Shown here one piece after another: positions 8,907 to 17,577 of a stretch of DNA of 64,000 bases. The stretch's first letter is position 1, and each line of letters opens with the position of its first letter. Made by a program: the position numbers and the translations under genes. The notes beneath the pieces are model-generated. The model did not search any database, was not told the DNA's origin, and saw only the letters and a program-made list of their open reading frames with translations. This stretch comes from Colwellia sp. C2M11. GTDB taxonomy: Bacteria; Pseudomonadota; Gammaproteobacteria; Enterobacterales; Alteromonadaceae. The stretch is from NCBI RefSeq assembly GCF_018860915.1, contig NZ_JAHKQD010000018.1:1-64000 (forward strand). The letters run 5' to 3'.

Positions 8907-9039
8907 AGTTTTGCCTTTAATTGTTAACGCTCAGAAAATTTTTATTTTCGTTAAACTACTGTAGTTATCGGGGAAACTGTAGATAAAGAAGGATTAAGGA
9001 AATAGTGCTGATTTTAACTTTCGTTCAATATAAATTAAT

Positions 9040-9345
9040 TTAAAACTTAATTTTACCCGTTAGTATATCTTTAAACATAACCCAGTCGCCTATTAAGCTA
9101 TATATAGGATAAGTAAATGTAGCGGGTTTGTTTTTCTCAAAGCTGAAGTGTCCTACCCAAGCGAAGCCATAGCCAATGAGTGGGATATACCATAATAAGT
9201 GTAACTTGCTAGATATCGAAACATATAATATCAACAGAATAATGCAGCAAGAGCCAAAAAAATGTAGTCGACGACACATTACATTAGTGTGCTGACTTAA
9301 ATAAAACGGATAAAATTCGTTAAAAGTTGTGTATTTTTTTGTCAT
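9040..9345 (-). CDS. DUF962 / Mpo1-like membrane protein
   Basis: This 101-residue protein matches the short bacterial DUF962 (Mpo1-like) family. The yeast member Mpo1 is an Fe(II)-dependent dioxygenase acting on 2-hydroxy fatty acids. Visible marks are FxxFYPFYLSQHTN, then CRRLHFFG, two membrane segments (about residues 28-45 and 48-65) and the GHFSFEKNKPATF block with conserved His. A weak AAGGCGAG-like site precedes the ATG. Whether the bacterial protein has the same activity is inference. Confidence 0.82.
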   Translation of the reverse strand: MTKKYTTFNEFYPFYLSQHTNVMCRRLHFFGSCCIILLILYVSISSKLHLLWYIPLIGYGFAWVGHFSFEKNKPATFTYPIYSLIGDWVMFKDILTGKIKF

Positions 9346-9409
9346 TTTTTCTCGCCTTTAATTGTTGCACAATAGAGGGTAACTAGCCGAGTATATAAAG
9401 TAAAATAAC

Positions 9410-9463
9410 AAAAAGCATATTAAGTTGCCAGGCAATAAGCTGACAACTTGTTATATGCTTTTA
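9410..9463. terminator. Long hairpin downstream of the DUF3297 gene
   Basis: The arms AAAAAGCATAT-TAAGTTG and CAACTTG-TT-ATATGCTTTT form a stem of about 17 pairs just after the stop codon of the minus-strand gene. T-rich DNA follows on the minus strand. Confidence 0.7.
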
Positions 9464-9470
9464 TAAAAAC

Positions 9471-9719
9471 TTATTTATAAAAAGCTTCAACAGTGCCTTT
9501 TAATTTTAGTAAAAGCGGTTGTCCACGGCGATCTAACGCTTTTGGTGAAGCAATTTTAACCCAGCCTTCACTAATACAATACTCTTCAACATCGTTACGC
9601 TCTTTACCGTTTAATCGAATGCCAATGTTGTGTTCAAAAATTTCTTCCACATGATGTGGGCTACGAGGATTACCTGAAAGGCGATCTGGTAAAGCGGGTA
9701 ATGATTTAGTATCGCTCAT
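9471..9719 (-). CDS. DUF3297 family protein
   Basis: This 82-residue protein has the DUF3297 signature: LPALPDRLSGNPRSPHHVEEIFEHNIGIRLNGKER, then GWVKIASPKALDRRGQPLL. It is a small soluble protein of unknown function that is conserved in proteobacteria. Some databases label members as glutathione peroxidase, which nothing in the sequence supports. It ends at a long hairpin and is probably transcribed alone. Confidence 0.85.
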   Translation of the reverse strand: MSDTKSLPALPDRLSGNPRSPHHVEEIFEHNIGIRLNGKERNDVEEYCISEGWVKIASPKALDRRGQPLLLKLKGTVEAFYK

Positions 9720-10310
9720 ATAATTAACCTAAATAAAATAAAAAGTACGTTATTTTAGACAATATCAACCTAGTGCTCAAGCACTTAGCATAGCTAAACA
9801 TACTGAAAATATTCGAAATTTTTACTTGCATTTGTTGCTAACCTTGCTAATAGCATGGTTTATATAGATAAGTTTATATTTGAACTATTACTCTACCTAC
9901 AAAGCTTTATAAACTTATTAGTATATAATTGAATGGGTAACCATATTTAAAATAATTGTTAAGTTAGTTTAAATCCGTTTAGCTTAGCTTCTAATCTAGA
10001 ATTTATAGTCTATGAGGCAGGTCTTATTAGCGTTTTAACCGAGAATTAACACCGAATGAGTCAGAAAAAAAGATACTGACTTGATTAAAGGTAACCCTTC
10101 AATTGAATCTTTATATAAACAAACAGATAAAACATTGTATATAGCTAAAAAAAGTGAAATAACTAAGGTGACTTTGAACCACATAAGTATGGTGTTTTAG
10201 TGGCGTGCTTAAGTTATTGCAAGAATAAATAACTTATTTAAGTATTAGCGAGTGATAAACATGGCAAGTTGGCATAGAATGCCTGTAAACCACATTGATA
10301 TTAATAGATT
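9720..10310. other. Intergenic region with a GGDEF remnant
   Basis: This gap of 591 bases separates the minus-strand DUF3297 gene from the plus-strand ABC exporter. Its right half holds a remnant of a GGDEF gene, listed separately. Short inverted repeats (GTTATT at 10213-10218 with AATAAC at 10228-10233) lie before the ABC gene. Nothing was recognised in 9720-10020. Confidence 0.5.
10031..10200 (+). pseudogene. C-terminal remnant of a GGDEF diguanylate cyclase
   Basis: Read in the frame of gac at 10078, this gives NRELTPNESEKKDTDLIKG, then LYKQTDKTLYIAKKSEITKV and a stop at 10198. That is the closing part of GGDEF domains, whose ends read ...LLxRADxALYxAKxxGRNxV. The preceding ISV (TISIG-like strand) is in another frame, so a frameshift is present. 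No GGDEF motif and no start were found upstream, so the gene has lost most of its length. Strong resemblance over about 25 residues supports the call. Confidence 0.65.
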
Positions 10311-12098
10311 ATGCGTCGCTCAAGCTATCCTGAACACGAAGTTACCACGCTAAATTGGAAAGCTTTTAAACTTATCCTACCGTATTTATTTGAATTTAAA
10401 ACACGAATTGCTATAGCTTTTTGTTGTTTAATTTTGACAAAAATTGCGAGTGTTTATTTACCTTTTATTTTAAAGGATATTGTTGATACCTTAGACGCTA
10501 AAGCACCTGAAAATGCACAAGCTTTAGTTGTACCTATAGGGTTAGTGCTAGCTTATGGCCTTGTACGGTTATCTATTGTGGTCTTTGCTGAAATTCGCGA
10601 CACTTTATTTGGGCGAGTAACCGAGCGAGCAATACGTCGCATTGGTTTGAAAGTCTTTCGTCATTTGCATCAACTTGATTTAGATTTTCACTTAAACCGT
10701 CAAACGGGTGGGCTATCTCGCGATATTGATCGTGGAACTTCGGGGATTAGCTTTTTAATGCGCTTTATGATTTTTAATATTGTACCTACCTTGCTTGAAA
10801 TCGTTATGGTGGTGACTATTTTATTTATTAATTACGGTATCTGGTTTGCATTAATTACTTTAGGATCAATTCTTAGTTATATTGCTTATTCAGTATACGC
10901 AACAGAGTTACGAACACGTTATGTTAGAGCGGCCAATAAAGCTGACTCTTCTAGTAATACACGTGCTATTGATAGCTTACTTAATTATGAAACAGTTAAA
11001 TATTTTACCAATGAAGATTATGAAGCGCAGGCGTACGACAAACAATTAAGTACGTGGGAACAAGCCAAAATTAAAAATCGCTTATCCTTGTTTGCTTTAA
11101 ATGGTGGACAAGCGCTTATTATCGCTATAGCGATGACGTCAATGTTGGCACTTGCTGCGGTACATGTTAGTGAAGATAAAATGACATTAGGTGACTTTGT
11201 TCTGATTAACGCTTTTATGATGCAGTTATTTATGCCGTTGAATTTTTTAGGTTTTGTTTATCGTGAGATTAAAGGCTCGTTAGCGAATATTGAAAATTTA
11301 TTTGGCTTATTAGATAAATCACCAAAAGTACAAGATTGCGTTGATGCAAATGAGTTAATTGTTGATCAAGCTGAGATTTGTTTTGATAATATCCATTTTG
11401 CATATAATAGCAAACGGCCGATTATTAAGGGTGTCAGCTTTAAGATAAAGGGAGGAGACAAGGTTGCCGTTGTTGGTGAAAGTGGCTCAGGAAAATCAAC
11501 ATTGGTTAAATTACTATTTCGTTTTTATGATATGAGTTCAGGCTCTATTAGTATTGATAATCAAGATATTAGCAAAGTGACACAACATTCATTGCGTCAA
11601 AACATCGGTATAGTACCGCAAGATACTGTGTTATTTAATGATACTTTATTTGCCAATGTGAATTATGGTAATCCAGACGCTAGTGCAGCACAAGTGATGC
11701 ACGCTATAGAATTAGCGCACTTAACCAAGTTTGTAAATAGTTTACCTGATGGTATAGAAACTATGGTAGGGGAGCGAGGTTTAAAGCTTTCAGGTGGTGA
11801 AAAACAACGGGTTGCCATTGCACGTACTATTTTAAAAAATCCACAAATTTTGGTGTTTGATGAAGCAACATCATCATTAGATAGCCATTCAGAACAAGCT
11901 ATTTTAAGGGCGATTAATGATGTTACCAAAAACCGTACAAGCTTGGTTATTGCCCATCGACTATCAACCATTATTGATAGTGATAATATTATTGTAATGA
12001 ATGATGGAGAAGTTGTGGAGCAAGGAAGTCATCAACAATTGTTGGCCTTGCAAGGTAAATACAGCAAAATGTGGCAATTACAGCAATCTATTAACTAA
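10311..12098 (+). CDS. ATM1/HMT-type ABC exporter (fused permease and ATPase)
   Basis: This 595-residue half-transporter would work as a dimer in the inner membrane. Residues 1-320 hold six membrane segments and the Type-1 exporter fold, with the conserved TGGLSRDIDRG and YETVKYFTNE blocks found in ATM1/HMT-like exporters of glutathione or metal-thiol conjugates. The ATPase part has Walker A GESGSGKST (about 389), signature LSGGEKQR (about 493), Walker B ILVFDEATSSLD and the H-loop IAHRLST. The ATG has no obvious ribosome site. The next gene starts 96 bases later on the same strand. Confidence 0.92.
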   Translation: MRRSSYPEHEVTTLNWKAFKLILPYLFEFKTRIAIAFCCLILTKIASVYLPFILKDIVDTLDAKAPENAQALVVPIGLVLAYGLVRLSIVVFAEIRDTLFGRVTERAIRRIGLKVFRHLHQLDLDFHLNRQTGGLSRDIDRGTSGISFLMRFMIFNIVPTLLEIVMVVTILFINYGIWFALITLGSILSYIAYSVYATELRTRYVRAANKADSSSNTRAIDSLLNYETVKYFTNEDYEAQAYDKQLSTWEQAKIKNRLSLFALNGGQALIIAIAMTSMLALAAVHVSEDKMTLGDFVLINAFMMQLFMPLNFLGFVYREIKGSLANIENLFGLLDKSPKVQDCVDANELIVDQAEICFDNIHFAYNSKRPIIKGVSFKIKGGDKVAVVGESGSGKSTLVKLLFRFYDMSSGSISIDNQDISKVTQHSLRQNIGIVPQDTVLFNDTLFANVNYGNPDASAAQVMHAIELAHLTKFVNSLPDGIETMVGERGLKLSGGEKQRVAIARTILKNPQILVFDEATSSLDSHSEQAILRAINDVTKNRTSLVIAHRLSTIIDSDNIIVMNDGEVVEQGSHQQLLALQGKYSKMWQLQQSIN

Positions 12099-12194
12099 AG
12101 AACTAGTACTCATTTGTTATTGAGTATTCACCGTATGATTTTACTGATATTCAGGATAAACTAGCGCGTATTTAGTTTAATTAGAATTACATTT

Positions 12195-12785
12195 ATGCCT
12201 ACAGGTAAAACGAACAGTTTGGACATTGGAAGTACAGATATACCTTCAGAAATTCAGGCGACTAAACAATGGCTAGAAGAAGTTATAATAGCGCTTAATT
12301 TTTGTCCGTTCGCTAAAAAAGAATTTGTGAATAACACTATTCATTATCATCATTCTAAGGCTGATCAAGTAAAGGCTGCTTTACATGAATTAATAGAGCA
12401 GTGTCGTTATTTACAAGCCCATGATGAAATAGAAACCACGCTAATTGTTTATAGTGATGGCTTTCGTAGTTTTGATCGTTATTTAGATTTGGTTGATTAT
12501 GGTAATGATCTACTTGTTGAATCTGGTTTTGAAGGTCTGTTTCAACTGGCAAGTATGCATCCAGAATATTGTTTTGAAGGGGAAGATTATGATGATAGTA
12601 GTAATTTTACCAACCGTTCACCATATCCCATTATTCATATAATTCGCGAAGCGAGTATGGCTCGAGTTTTATCTGTTTATAATGAACCAGAAAAAATTCC
12701 TGAAAATAATATTGCGTTGGCCAATGAAAAAGGCAGTAACTTTTTTCAGGAAATACTTCAACGTATCCATTCGAAGCACCCTTAA
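12195..12785 (+). CDS. DUF1415 family protein
   Basis: This 196-residue protein fits DUF1415, a soluble family of unknown function. Typical parts are TKQWLEEVIIALNFCPFAKKE near the start, DIETTL-like (EIETTLIVY), LVESGFEGLFQLASMHPEYCFEG and NRSPYPIIHIIREASM. It may be co-transcribed with the LysE-type gene, which begins 15 bases after its stop. No function can be assigned from sequence. Confidence 0.85.
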   Translation: MPTGKTNSLDIGSTDIPSEIQATKQWLEEVIIALNFCPFAKKEFVNNTIHYHHSKADQVKAALHELIEQCRYLQAHDEIETTLIVYSDGFRSFDRYLDLVDYGNDLLVESGFEGLFQLASMHPEYCFEGEDYDDSSNFTNRSPYPIIHIIREASMARVLSVYNEPEKIPENNIALANEKGSNFFQEILQRIHSKHP

Positions 12786-12800
12786 GTAAATAGAACCAGT

Positions 12801-13445
12801 ATGTCATATTTAGAACAGTTTTTTATTGTTGCAGCAGTACATTTACTTGCTGTTGCAAGTCCAGGTCCTGACTTTGCTATTATATTAAAGCAAAGTATTC
12901 GATACGATCGTCGAATTGCCATTTTTACAAGTTTAGGTATAGGTACCGGCATTTTATTACATGTTATTTATTCACTTGTTGGGGTAGGTGTGATTATTGC
13001 TAGTGATGAACGCTTATTTACGGCTCTAAAATATATTGCCGCTAGTTACTTTTGTTACATTGCTTGGCACGGTTTACGCGCGAAAAAGCCTTTGAACACT
13101 GTAAATGATGTAAATGTTTCCATGCTGAGTGATGAGAAAAAACCTTCGGCAAAAAATGCTTTTTTTACCGGTTTTTTGATTAATGGATTAAATGTCAAAG
13201 CAACTTTGTTTTTTGTTAGTGTGTATTCAGTTGTTATTTCACCAGAAACACCATTTTCAATTAAACTTGGCTATGGTTTATATATGGCTATCGCTACTGC
13301 AATTTGGTTTGTTTTTTTATCTTACTTACTAACCCACCATAAAATGAGAAATTTCTTACAAATAAAAGGTTACCTTATTGATCGGTTGATGGGTCTAGTA
13401 TTATTGCTATTAGCGATACAAATTGTAGCCAGTGATTTGAGCTAG
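12801..13445 (+). CDS. LysE/RhtB-family amino-acid exporter
   Basis: This 214-residue inner-membrane protein belongs to the LysE/RhtB translocators that export amino acids or their derivatives. The family start is plain: FFIVAAVHLLAVASPGPDFAIILKQSI, with the SPGPD motif at residues of about 19-23. Six hydrophobic segments follow, and a charged loop (about 92-115) sits between segments 3 and 4. It is very close behind the DUF1415 gene. The exported compound cannot be told. Confidence 0.9.
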   Translation: MSYLEQFFIVAAVHLLAVASPGPDFAIILKQSIRYDRRIAIFTSLGIGTGILLHVIYSLVGVGVIIASDERLFTALKYIAASYFCYIAWHGLRAKKPLNTVNDVNVSMLSDEKKPSAKNAFFTGFLINGLNVKATLFFVSVYSVVISPETPFSIKLGYGLYMAIATAIWFVFLSYLLTHHKMRNFLQIKGYLIDRLMGLVLLLLAIQIVASDLS

Positions 13446-13515
13446 ATAACATACCTCTGTCAACATTCTGTTTTATATTCGGGTATAATATCTAGCCATT
13501 TAATTCTTCACACGT

Positions 13516-14397
13516 ATGTTAGTGATAAAATCTAACGATAAAAAGCATAAAAGGATCATTGTTTTGCCAGAAAAAATAACTATTGTACAAGTCGGCGGTA
13601 ATATTGAAAGTGCCCTTAAAGGTGACTATCAAATTGATGTTAAAGGTATTTTTACCGAGGCATGGCAACAAACATTACAGTCTAGAATTTCAATGAATGT
13701 TGGTTTATTGTTTTCTGTGTTACTTGGTATGTTGGTTTCTTTTATTGGAAGCAATTATCTTGGTGGAATTGAAGCGGTATTAGCTGATCCTCAAGCAAGC
13801 ATGTTATTAAATGTAGTTGTTACTGTTGCCGTCTGGCCTTTTCTTGGTGCTGTTGAAATGATGGGGGTATCACACGCTGTGGGGATGAAAACTCATGCGA
13901 AAATGATTTTTTCTTTTTTACAACGAGCAAGTTGGGTTGTGTTATGTGCTTTATTTACTTCGGTATTAATTAGCATTGGCTTTCAGTTACTTGTATTACC
14001 AGGTATATTTTTAGCGATAACATTATCGTTAACAATTCCTTTGGTAATTGAGAAAAAAATGACACCAATGAAAGCGATTATTTTATCTATTCAAACGCTA
14101 CGTTTTAAGTTTTTTTCTTTACTCTATATTTATGTGGTTTTATTCCTCTCCTTAGTATTGTTATTTATGCCTTTAGCATTATTAATTGAATCAAGCTTCG
14201 CCCCATTAGGTATTATTGTTTTATTGATTGGTCTCTCATTTCTTGCTCCGCTTTATTATAATATTAAAGGGATCTTATACCGTGAAATCTTTGGTATTAG
14301 CATCGCAACTGATAAGTATGTCGGTAATCTGCAAGGTGTAACAAAAGTAGCGCCTAAAACGATTAAATCTGATTCAGATGATACATTCTCAGCCTAA
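13516..14397 (+). CDS. Polytopic membrane protein, unknown
   Basis: This product of up to 293 residues has about six hydrophobic segments in residues 60-260 and no recognised enzymatic motif. It loosely recalls YciC/UPF0259-type or DUF975-type membrane proteins. The start is unsure. The ATG at 13516 has no ribosome site, while the TTG at 13564 (giving PEKITIVQV) has AAGGA 8 bases upstream and would give 277 residues. A TATAAT at 13484-13489 could be its promoter -10. The Bax-like gene begins 32 bases after it. Confidence 0.65.
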   Translation: MLVIKSNDKKHKRIIVLPEKITIVQVGGNIESALKGDYQIDVKGIFTEAWQQTLQSRISMNVGLLFSVLLGMLVSFIGSNYLGGIEAVLADPQASMLLNVVVTVAVWPFLGAVEMMGVSHAVGMKTHAKMIFSFLQRASWVVLCALFTSVLISIGFQLLVLPGIFLAITLSLTIPLVIEKKMTPMKAIILSIQTLRFKFFSLLYIYVVLFLSLVLLFMPLALLIESSFAPLGIIVLLIGLSFLAPLYYNIKGILYREIFGISIATDKYVGNLQGVTKVAPKTIKSDSDDTFSA

Positions 14398-14429
14398 GCT
14401 CAGTAAATTCAATAGATTATGGATTGTTT

Positions 14430-15314
14430 ATGAAGATCACAATATTAATTAAAGTTGTATTAATATTATTTTTAATGCTTGCTTTGCTCGCTCCTTTTAC
14501 CTTCTTGAAACCAACGGTAGTCGATATAACGATTGATGAGCCATTAACTAAAGTTATAACAAGTAAAGCAAAAAAAGCGCCAATAGAAAAAGTAATAGAG
14601 AAGCCTTTACATGAGGTGAAACTACCTGATTTTGGTGCGATTTTAGATATACAAACTAAAAAGAAAAAGTTTTTTGATTTTATAAAACCTGCTGTTATCA
14701 AGCAGAATAAAAAATTATTAGAAACTAGAGCGAAACTAAATACTTGGCTTGAACATGTTTCATTAGAATTACCTCTATCAGAGCAAGAACATCAAGAATT
14801 AAAGCGTTTAGTTAAAAAATATCGGGTTAATAAAAACGCTTCGACTTTGTCACAATTAAACGCTTTACTCTTGCGTGTAGACATTATCCCTATGCCTTTA
14901 GTTTTAGTACAAGCGGCAAATGAATCGGCTTGGGGCACTTCACGTTTTTCTCGTATTGGATTAAATTTCTTTGGAATTTGGTGCTATCAAGAGGGCTGTG
15001 GCATGGTTCCAAATAGTAGAAATACTGGTGCAAGTCATGAGGTTGCCGCTTTTCAAAGCTTAGATGAAGCCGTTACCCGTTATTTTGATAATATTAATTC
15101 TCATAATGCATATCGTGTGTTTCGAACTATTCGGTTTGAATTAAGATCACAAGAGCAGGAGTTAAATCCTGAAGTGTTAGCTACAGGCTTATTACCTTAC
15201 TCTGAACGTGGTGTTGATTATGTTATCGACATTACCAAAATGCTTAGACAAAATGCACCTTTTTTAAGGGAGGAAGAAAAGGATGATTTGCCTGCTGAGC
15301 TTCTTGAAGGATAA
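14430..15314 (+). CDS. Bax-like glucosaminidase (peptidoglycan hydrolase)
   Basis: This 294-residue protein carries a C-terminal glucosaminidase domain (GH73-like) related to E. coli Bax, which cuts glycan strands of peptidoglycan. The domain (about residues 150-280) shows VQAANESAWGTSRFSRIGLNFFGIWCY, with the probable catalytic Glu in 'NESAWG', then RYFDNINSHNAYR. An N-terminal hydrophobic segment (residues 4-23) would anchor it facing the periplasm, followed by a Lys-rich stretch. The frame is open from a TTG at 14424, but the ATG at 14430 was chosen. Confidence 0.88.
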   Translation: MKITILIKVVLILFLMLALLAPFTFLKPTVVDITIDEPLTKVITSKAKKAPIEKVIEKPLHEVKLPDFGAILDIQTKKKKFFDFIKPAVIKQNKKLLETRAKLNTWLEHVSLELPLSEQEHQELKRLVKKYRVNKNASTLSQLNALLLRVDIIPMPLVLVQAANESAWGTSRFSRIGLNFFGIWCYQEGCGMVPNSRNTGASHEVAAFQSLDEAVTRYFDNINSHNAYRVFRTIRFELRSQEQELNPEVLATGLLPYSERGVDYVIDITKMLRQNAPFLREEEKDDLPAELLEG

Positions 15315-15443
15315 ATTTTACGGTCAGCTATAATATGAAGTATTTATTTCCTATTTAGTTTGACCGAATAACATTTATTTAGTGGTTGCAATTATATGAA
15401 AATTTATATTTACTCTTAATCTAAGTTAACTTAGTATGAAGTT

Positions 15444-15734
15444 ATGAACTTAAATTACCTTTTTCGATATTGCGCCATTTTATTGGTATTAGTCACTGCA
15501 TATAGTATTGCAGAGAATAAAAACGCCTTTGATATTGAAAATGCTGATTCTGCTATTGTTCACTTATCTATCGATAATAGTGAAGTAAACGACCAACCTA
15601 CCGATGCATTACCTACAGTATCGGGTCTTTATCAAATCAACAAATATCATCCAGTACGTACTTTAAATAAAAGTACGTCGTTTGTTACCGCTACTCGTTT
15701 TGTAGCTCATCCTAGAGCCCCACCTATTTCATAA
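15444..15734 (+). CDS. Small exported protein, unknown
   Basis: This 96-residue ORF starts with a signal-like segment (LFRYCAILLVLVTAYSIAEN) and ends in a polar domain with the tail HPRAPPIS. It has no recognised domain. It ends 129 bases downstream of the Bax-like gene on the same strand. The ribosome site is weak. Plausible as a periplasmic protein, but its reality depends on conservation that cannot be checked here. Confidence 0.5.
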   Translation: MNLNYLFRYCAILLVLVTAYSIAENKNAFDIENADSAIVHLSIDNSEVNDQPTDALPTVSGLYQINKYHPVRTLNKSTSFVTATRFVAHPRAPPIS

Positions 15735-15978
15735 TTCTTTATGCTGAAATATAAATAGACCTTATACCTTTAACTATTTTATTTAACAATAATCAATAGT
15801 GATAATGCTGTGTAAGCGACCTTCATATTTTTTAGCGTAGTCAAATCTTTTATCAAACATACAACGAATTAATCAAATTGTAGTTATTATTGTGAAAATA
15901 TAGTTATGATTTTGGTTGCTTCGTTCATAAAATTTATTGAATTATCTGTAGTAAATTAGAACAGATAAAGAGGCTATT

Positions 15979-16539
15979 ATGAAAACACTTTCTCTTCTTG
16001 ATTTAGACAAAATCGATCAAATTGCAACACCTGAACAGTTTCAAGATATAAATATGCATTCACCTGCAATTAATATTTTTACTGATTTTAATCAGCATAA
16101 ACCCCTTATGATTGACGCGAGTACGTTAGCTGTCGATGCAATAAAGTTAATGATGAAAGAACATGTTCATATGAAAATAGTAGTGACAGATGAAGATGAA
16201 TTTTTAGGTGTTATCACCAGTAATGAAGTTAGCGAACAGAATATTATGGCAAAAATAGCACAAGGCTTTACACGCGAAGAGTTATTAGTGTCTGATGTTA
16301 TGATTACCAGAGCGTCATTAAATGCATTTAACTTTGAAGAGCTGGAAAAAGCTAAAGTGAGTGATGTTATTGAAGCATTAAAACATTATAAAGTTCGCCA
16401 TTGTTTGGTGCTCGATCAAAGTCATCATCATATTCGAGGGGTAATTTCATCTAGTGATATTGCTAGAAAATTAAAATTGCCAATTACTATCGATGTAGCA
16501 ACATCGTTTAGTAAAATATTTAACTCTATAAATGATTAA
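15979..16539 (+). CDS. CBS-domain pair protein
   Basis: This 186-residue protein has two CBS domains in tandem, at about residues 45-100 and 108-170, which usually bind adenine nucleotides. The repeats show 'AVDAIKLMMKEHVHMKIVVTDEDEFLGVITSNEV' and 'VSDVIEALKHYKVRHCLVLDQSHHHIRGVISSSDIAR', the latter ending in the classic G-V-I-S-S-x-D-I. AAAGAGG lies about 8 bases before the ATG. There is no attached catalytic domain, so it may act as a stand-alone sensor. A strong hairpin follows it. Confidence 0.88.
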   Translation: MKTLSLLDLDKIDQIATPEQFQDINMHSPAINIFTDFNQHKPLMIDASTLAVDAIKLMMKEHVHMKIVVTDEDEFLGVITSNEVSEQNIMAKIAQGFTREELLVSDVMITRASLNAFNFEELEKAKVSDVIEALKHYKVRHCLVLDQSHHHIRGVISSSDIARKLKLPITIDVATSFSKIFNSIND

Positions 16540-16549
16540 CTACTAGAAC

Positions 16550-16590
16550 AGCCATACTGTTTTTATTTTAAATATAAAAACAGTATGGCT
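16550..16590. terminator. Perfect 17-bp stem-loop after the CBS gene
   Basis: AGCCATACTGTTTTTAT (16550-16566) pairs fully with ATAAAAACAGTATGGCT (16574-16590) around a 7-base loop. No T run follows on the plus strand, so it may be a weak terminator or an RNA-stabilising 3' end. The T tract lies within the stem. Confidence 0.55.
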
Positions 16591-17577
16591 CGATCAATAA
16601 CTTAAAAAGGTTCTATTCATTAGCACCTTTTTTATTTTTATTAAGTTAAATAACGGTATTTTAGTATAAGTTGTTTACTTCACCATAATTAATCTATATA
16701 CTTGCCGTGTTATTTACTCTCCTCTCGTTTATCTAACAGTTTACCTTCCACGGTAATCATTGTTTTGTCTTTCCCTTTCACAGTTAGTCATCACTCAAAT
16801 TATTAAGCTTCAATTATTGTCTGAGTTATCGAGATATATTCTCGTATTGAGTTGATATTTATAAATATCGAAAAGTTTTCACACAATAATATAGCTTTTA
16901 TTATTCATGCGTTTAAACGCAAATTAAAAGAGTTTTATTATGTCTTATACATATAAAGGTATGATTTATTCAATTAAATCACCTGTACAATCTATTTCAG
17001 TTAACAAAAATAATATTGTTGTTACTGATCAAAACGGTTCAAAATTAATTAAATTTACTAATGTAATCGATTCAAAATGTTTTTTAGCATGGATCTATAA
17101 CAGTTAATAAATTTATAATTAATTTGTTAAGTTAATTAGTTTTTTAATTAATCGCCCCCTATAAAGAACACAAAGAACACAAAGAACATATAACAAAAGA
17201 AGTATAGGTAATAGCCTTTTATCTATACTTCACAGGTTGTTCATGCTTACTATTCTTTTCCCTCAAGTAATCACTTAATCAAAATACTCGCTCACGAATC
17301 AGTAAGCCAGTTTCAATACCGCTAATATCTTAATAAGCAAGGTTATAGTTACCTCAATAACCTTAAATTATTGTTAACTTATGATGGCTGAAATAAGCCG
17401 TGTTGTCAGTGCTCCAATTAAGAGTTTCCCCCTGATTTATCTTAAGAAACGCAATAAACATATGCATCTAATGAAATGCTACTGATAGACTTCTCTAAAT
17501 AATTTTTATTGTACGTTATAATAACGGCTGTAAAGCATTATTTCTGCCATGTTATATTAGTTAAGGGGTCAAAAAGT
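16591..17577. other. Long intergenic region with one small ORF
   Basis: This stretch of about 1 kb contains a 55-codon ORF (listed separately), a 14-base palindrome TGCGTTTAAACGCA at 16908-16921, three tandem copies of AAAGAACAC at 17163-17189 (the third ends in T) and a hairpin GAAGTATAG / CTATACTTC at 17199-17231. No further gene was recognised. The last 100 bases lead into gabD. Confidence 0.5.
16940..17107 (+). CDS. Possible small protein, 55 residues
   Basis: The frame begins MSYTYKGMIYSIKSPVQS and ends CFLAWIYNS. It is rich in beta-forming residues and has no membrane segment. AAAGAG lies about 9 bases before the ATG, and a 14-base palindrome lies 18 bases before it, which might be an operator or a leader hairpin. 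No family was recognised. Codon use is like that of neighbouring genes, which are also AT-rich, so this is weak evidence. Confidence 0.4.
   Translation: MSYTYKGMIYSIKSPVQSISVNKNNIVVTDQNGSKLIKFTNVIDSKCFLAWIYNS

Noticed and set aside
11663-11971. 102-codon ORF antisense to the ABC exporter ATPase domain
   Set aside because: It overlaps conserved signature and Walker B codons of the exporter on the other strand; no support.
14417-14701. 94-codon ORF antisense to the Bax-like gene
   Set aside because: It overlaps the true start of the Bax-like gene and shows no domain.
17163-17189. Three tandem AAAGAACAC units, considered as a CRISPR or an iteron
   Set aside because: The units are only 9 bases with no spacers, so not CRISPR, and too few for an origin with no rep gene near.
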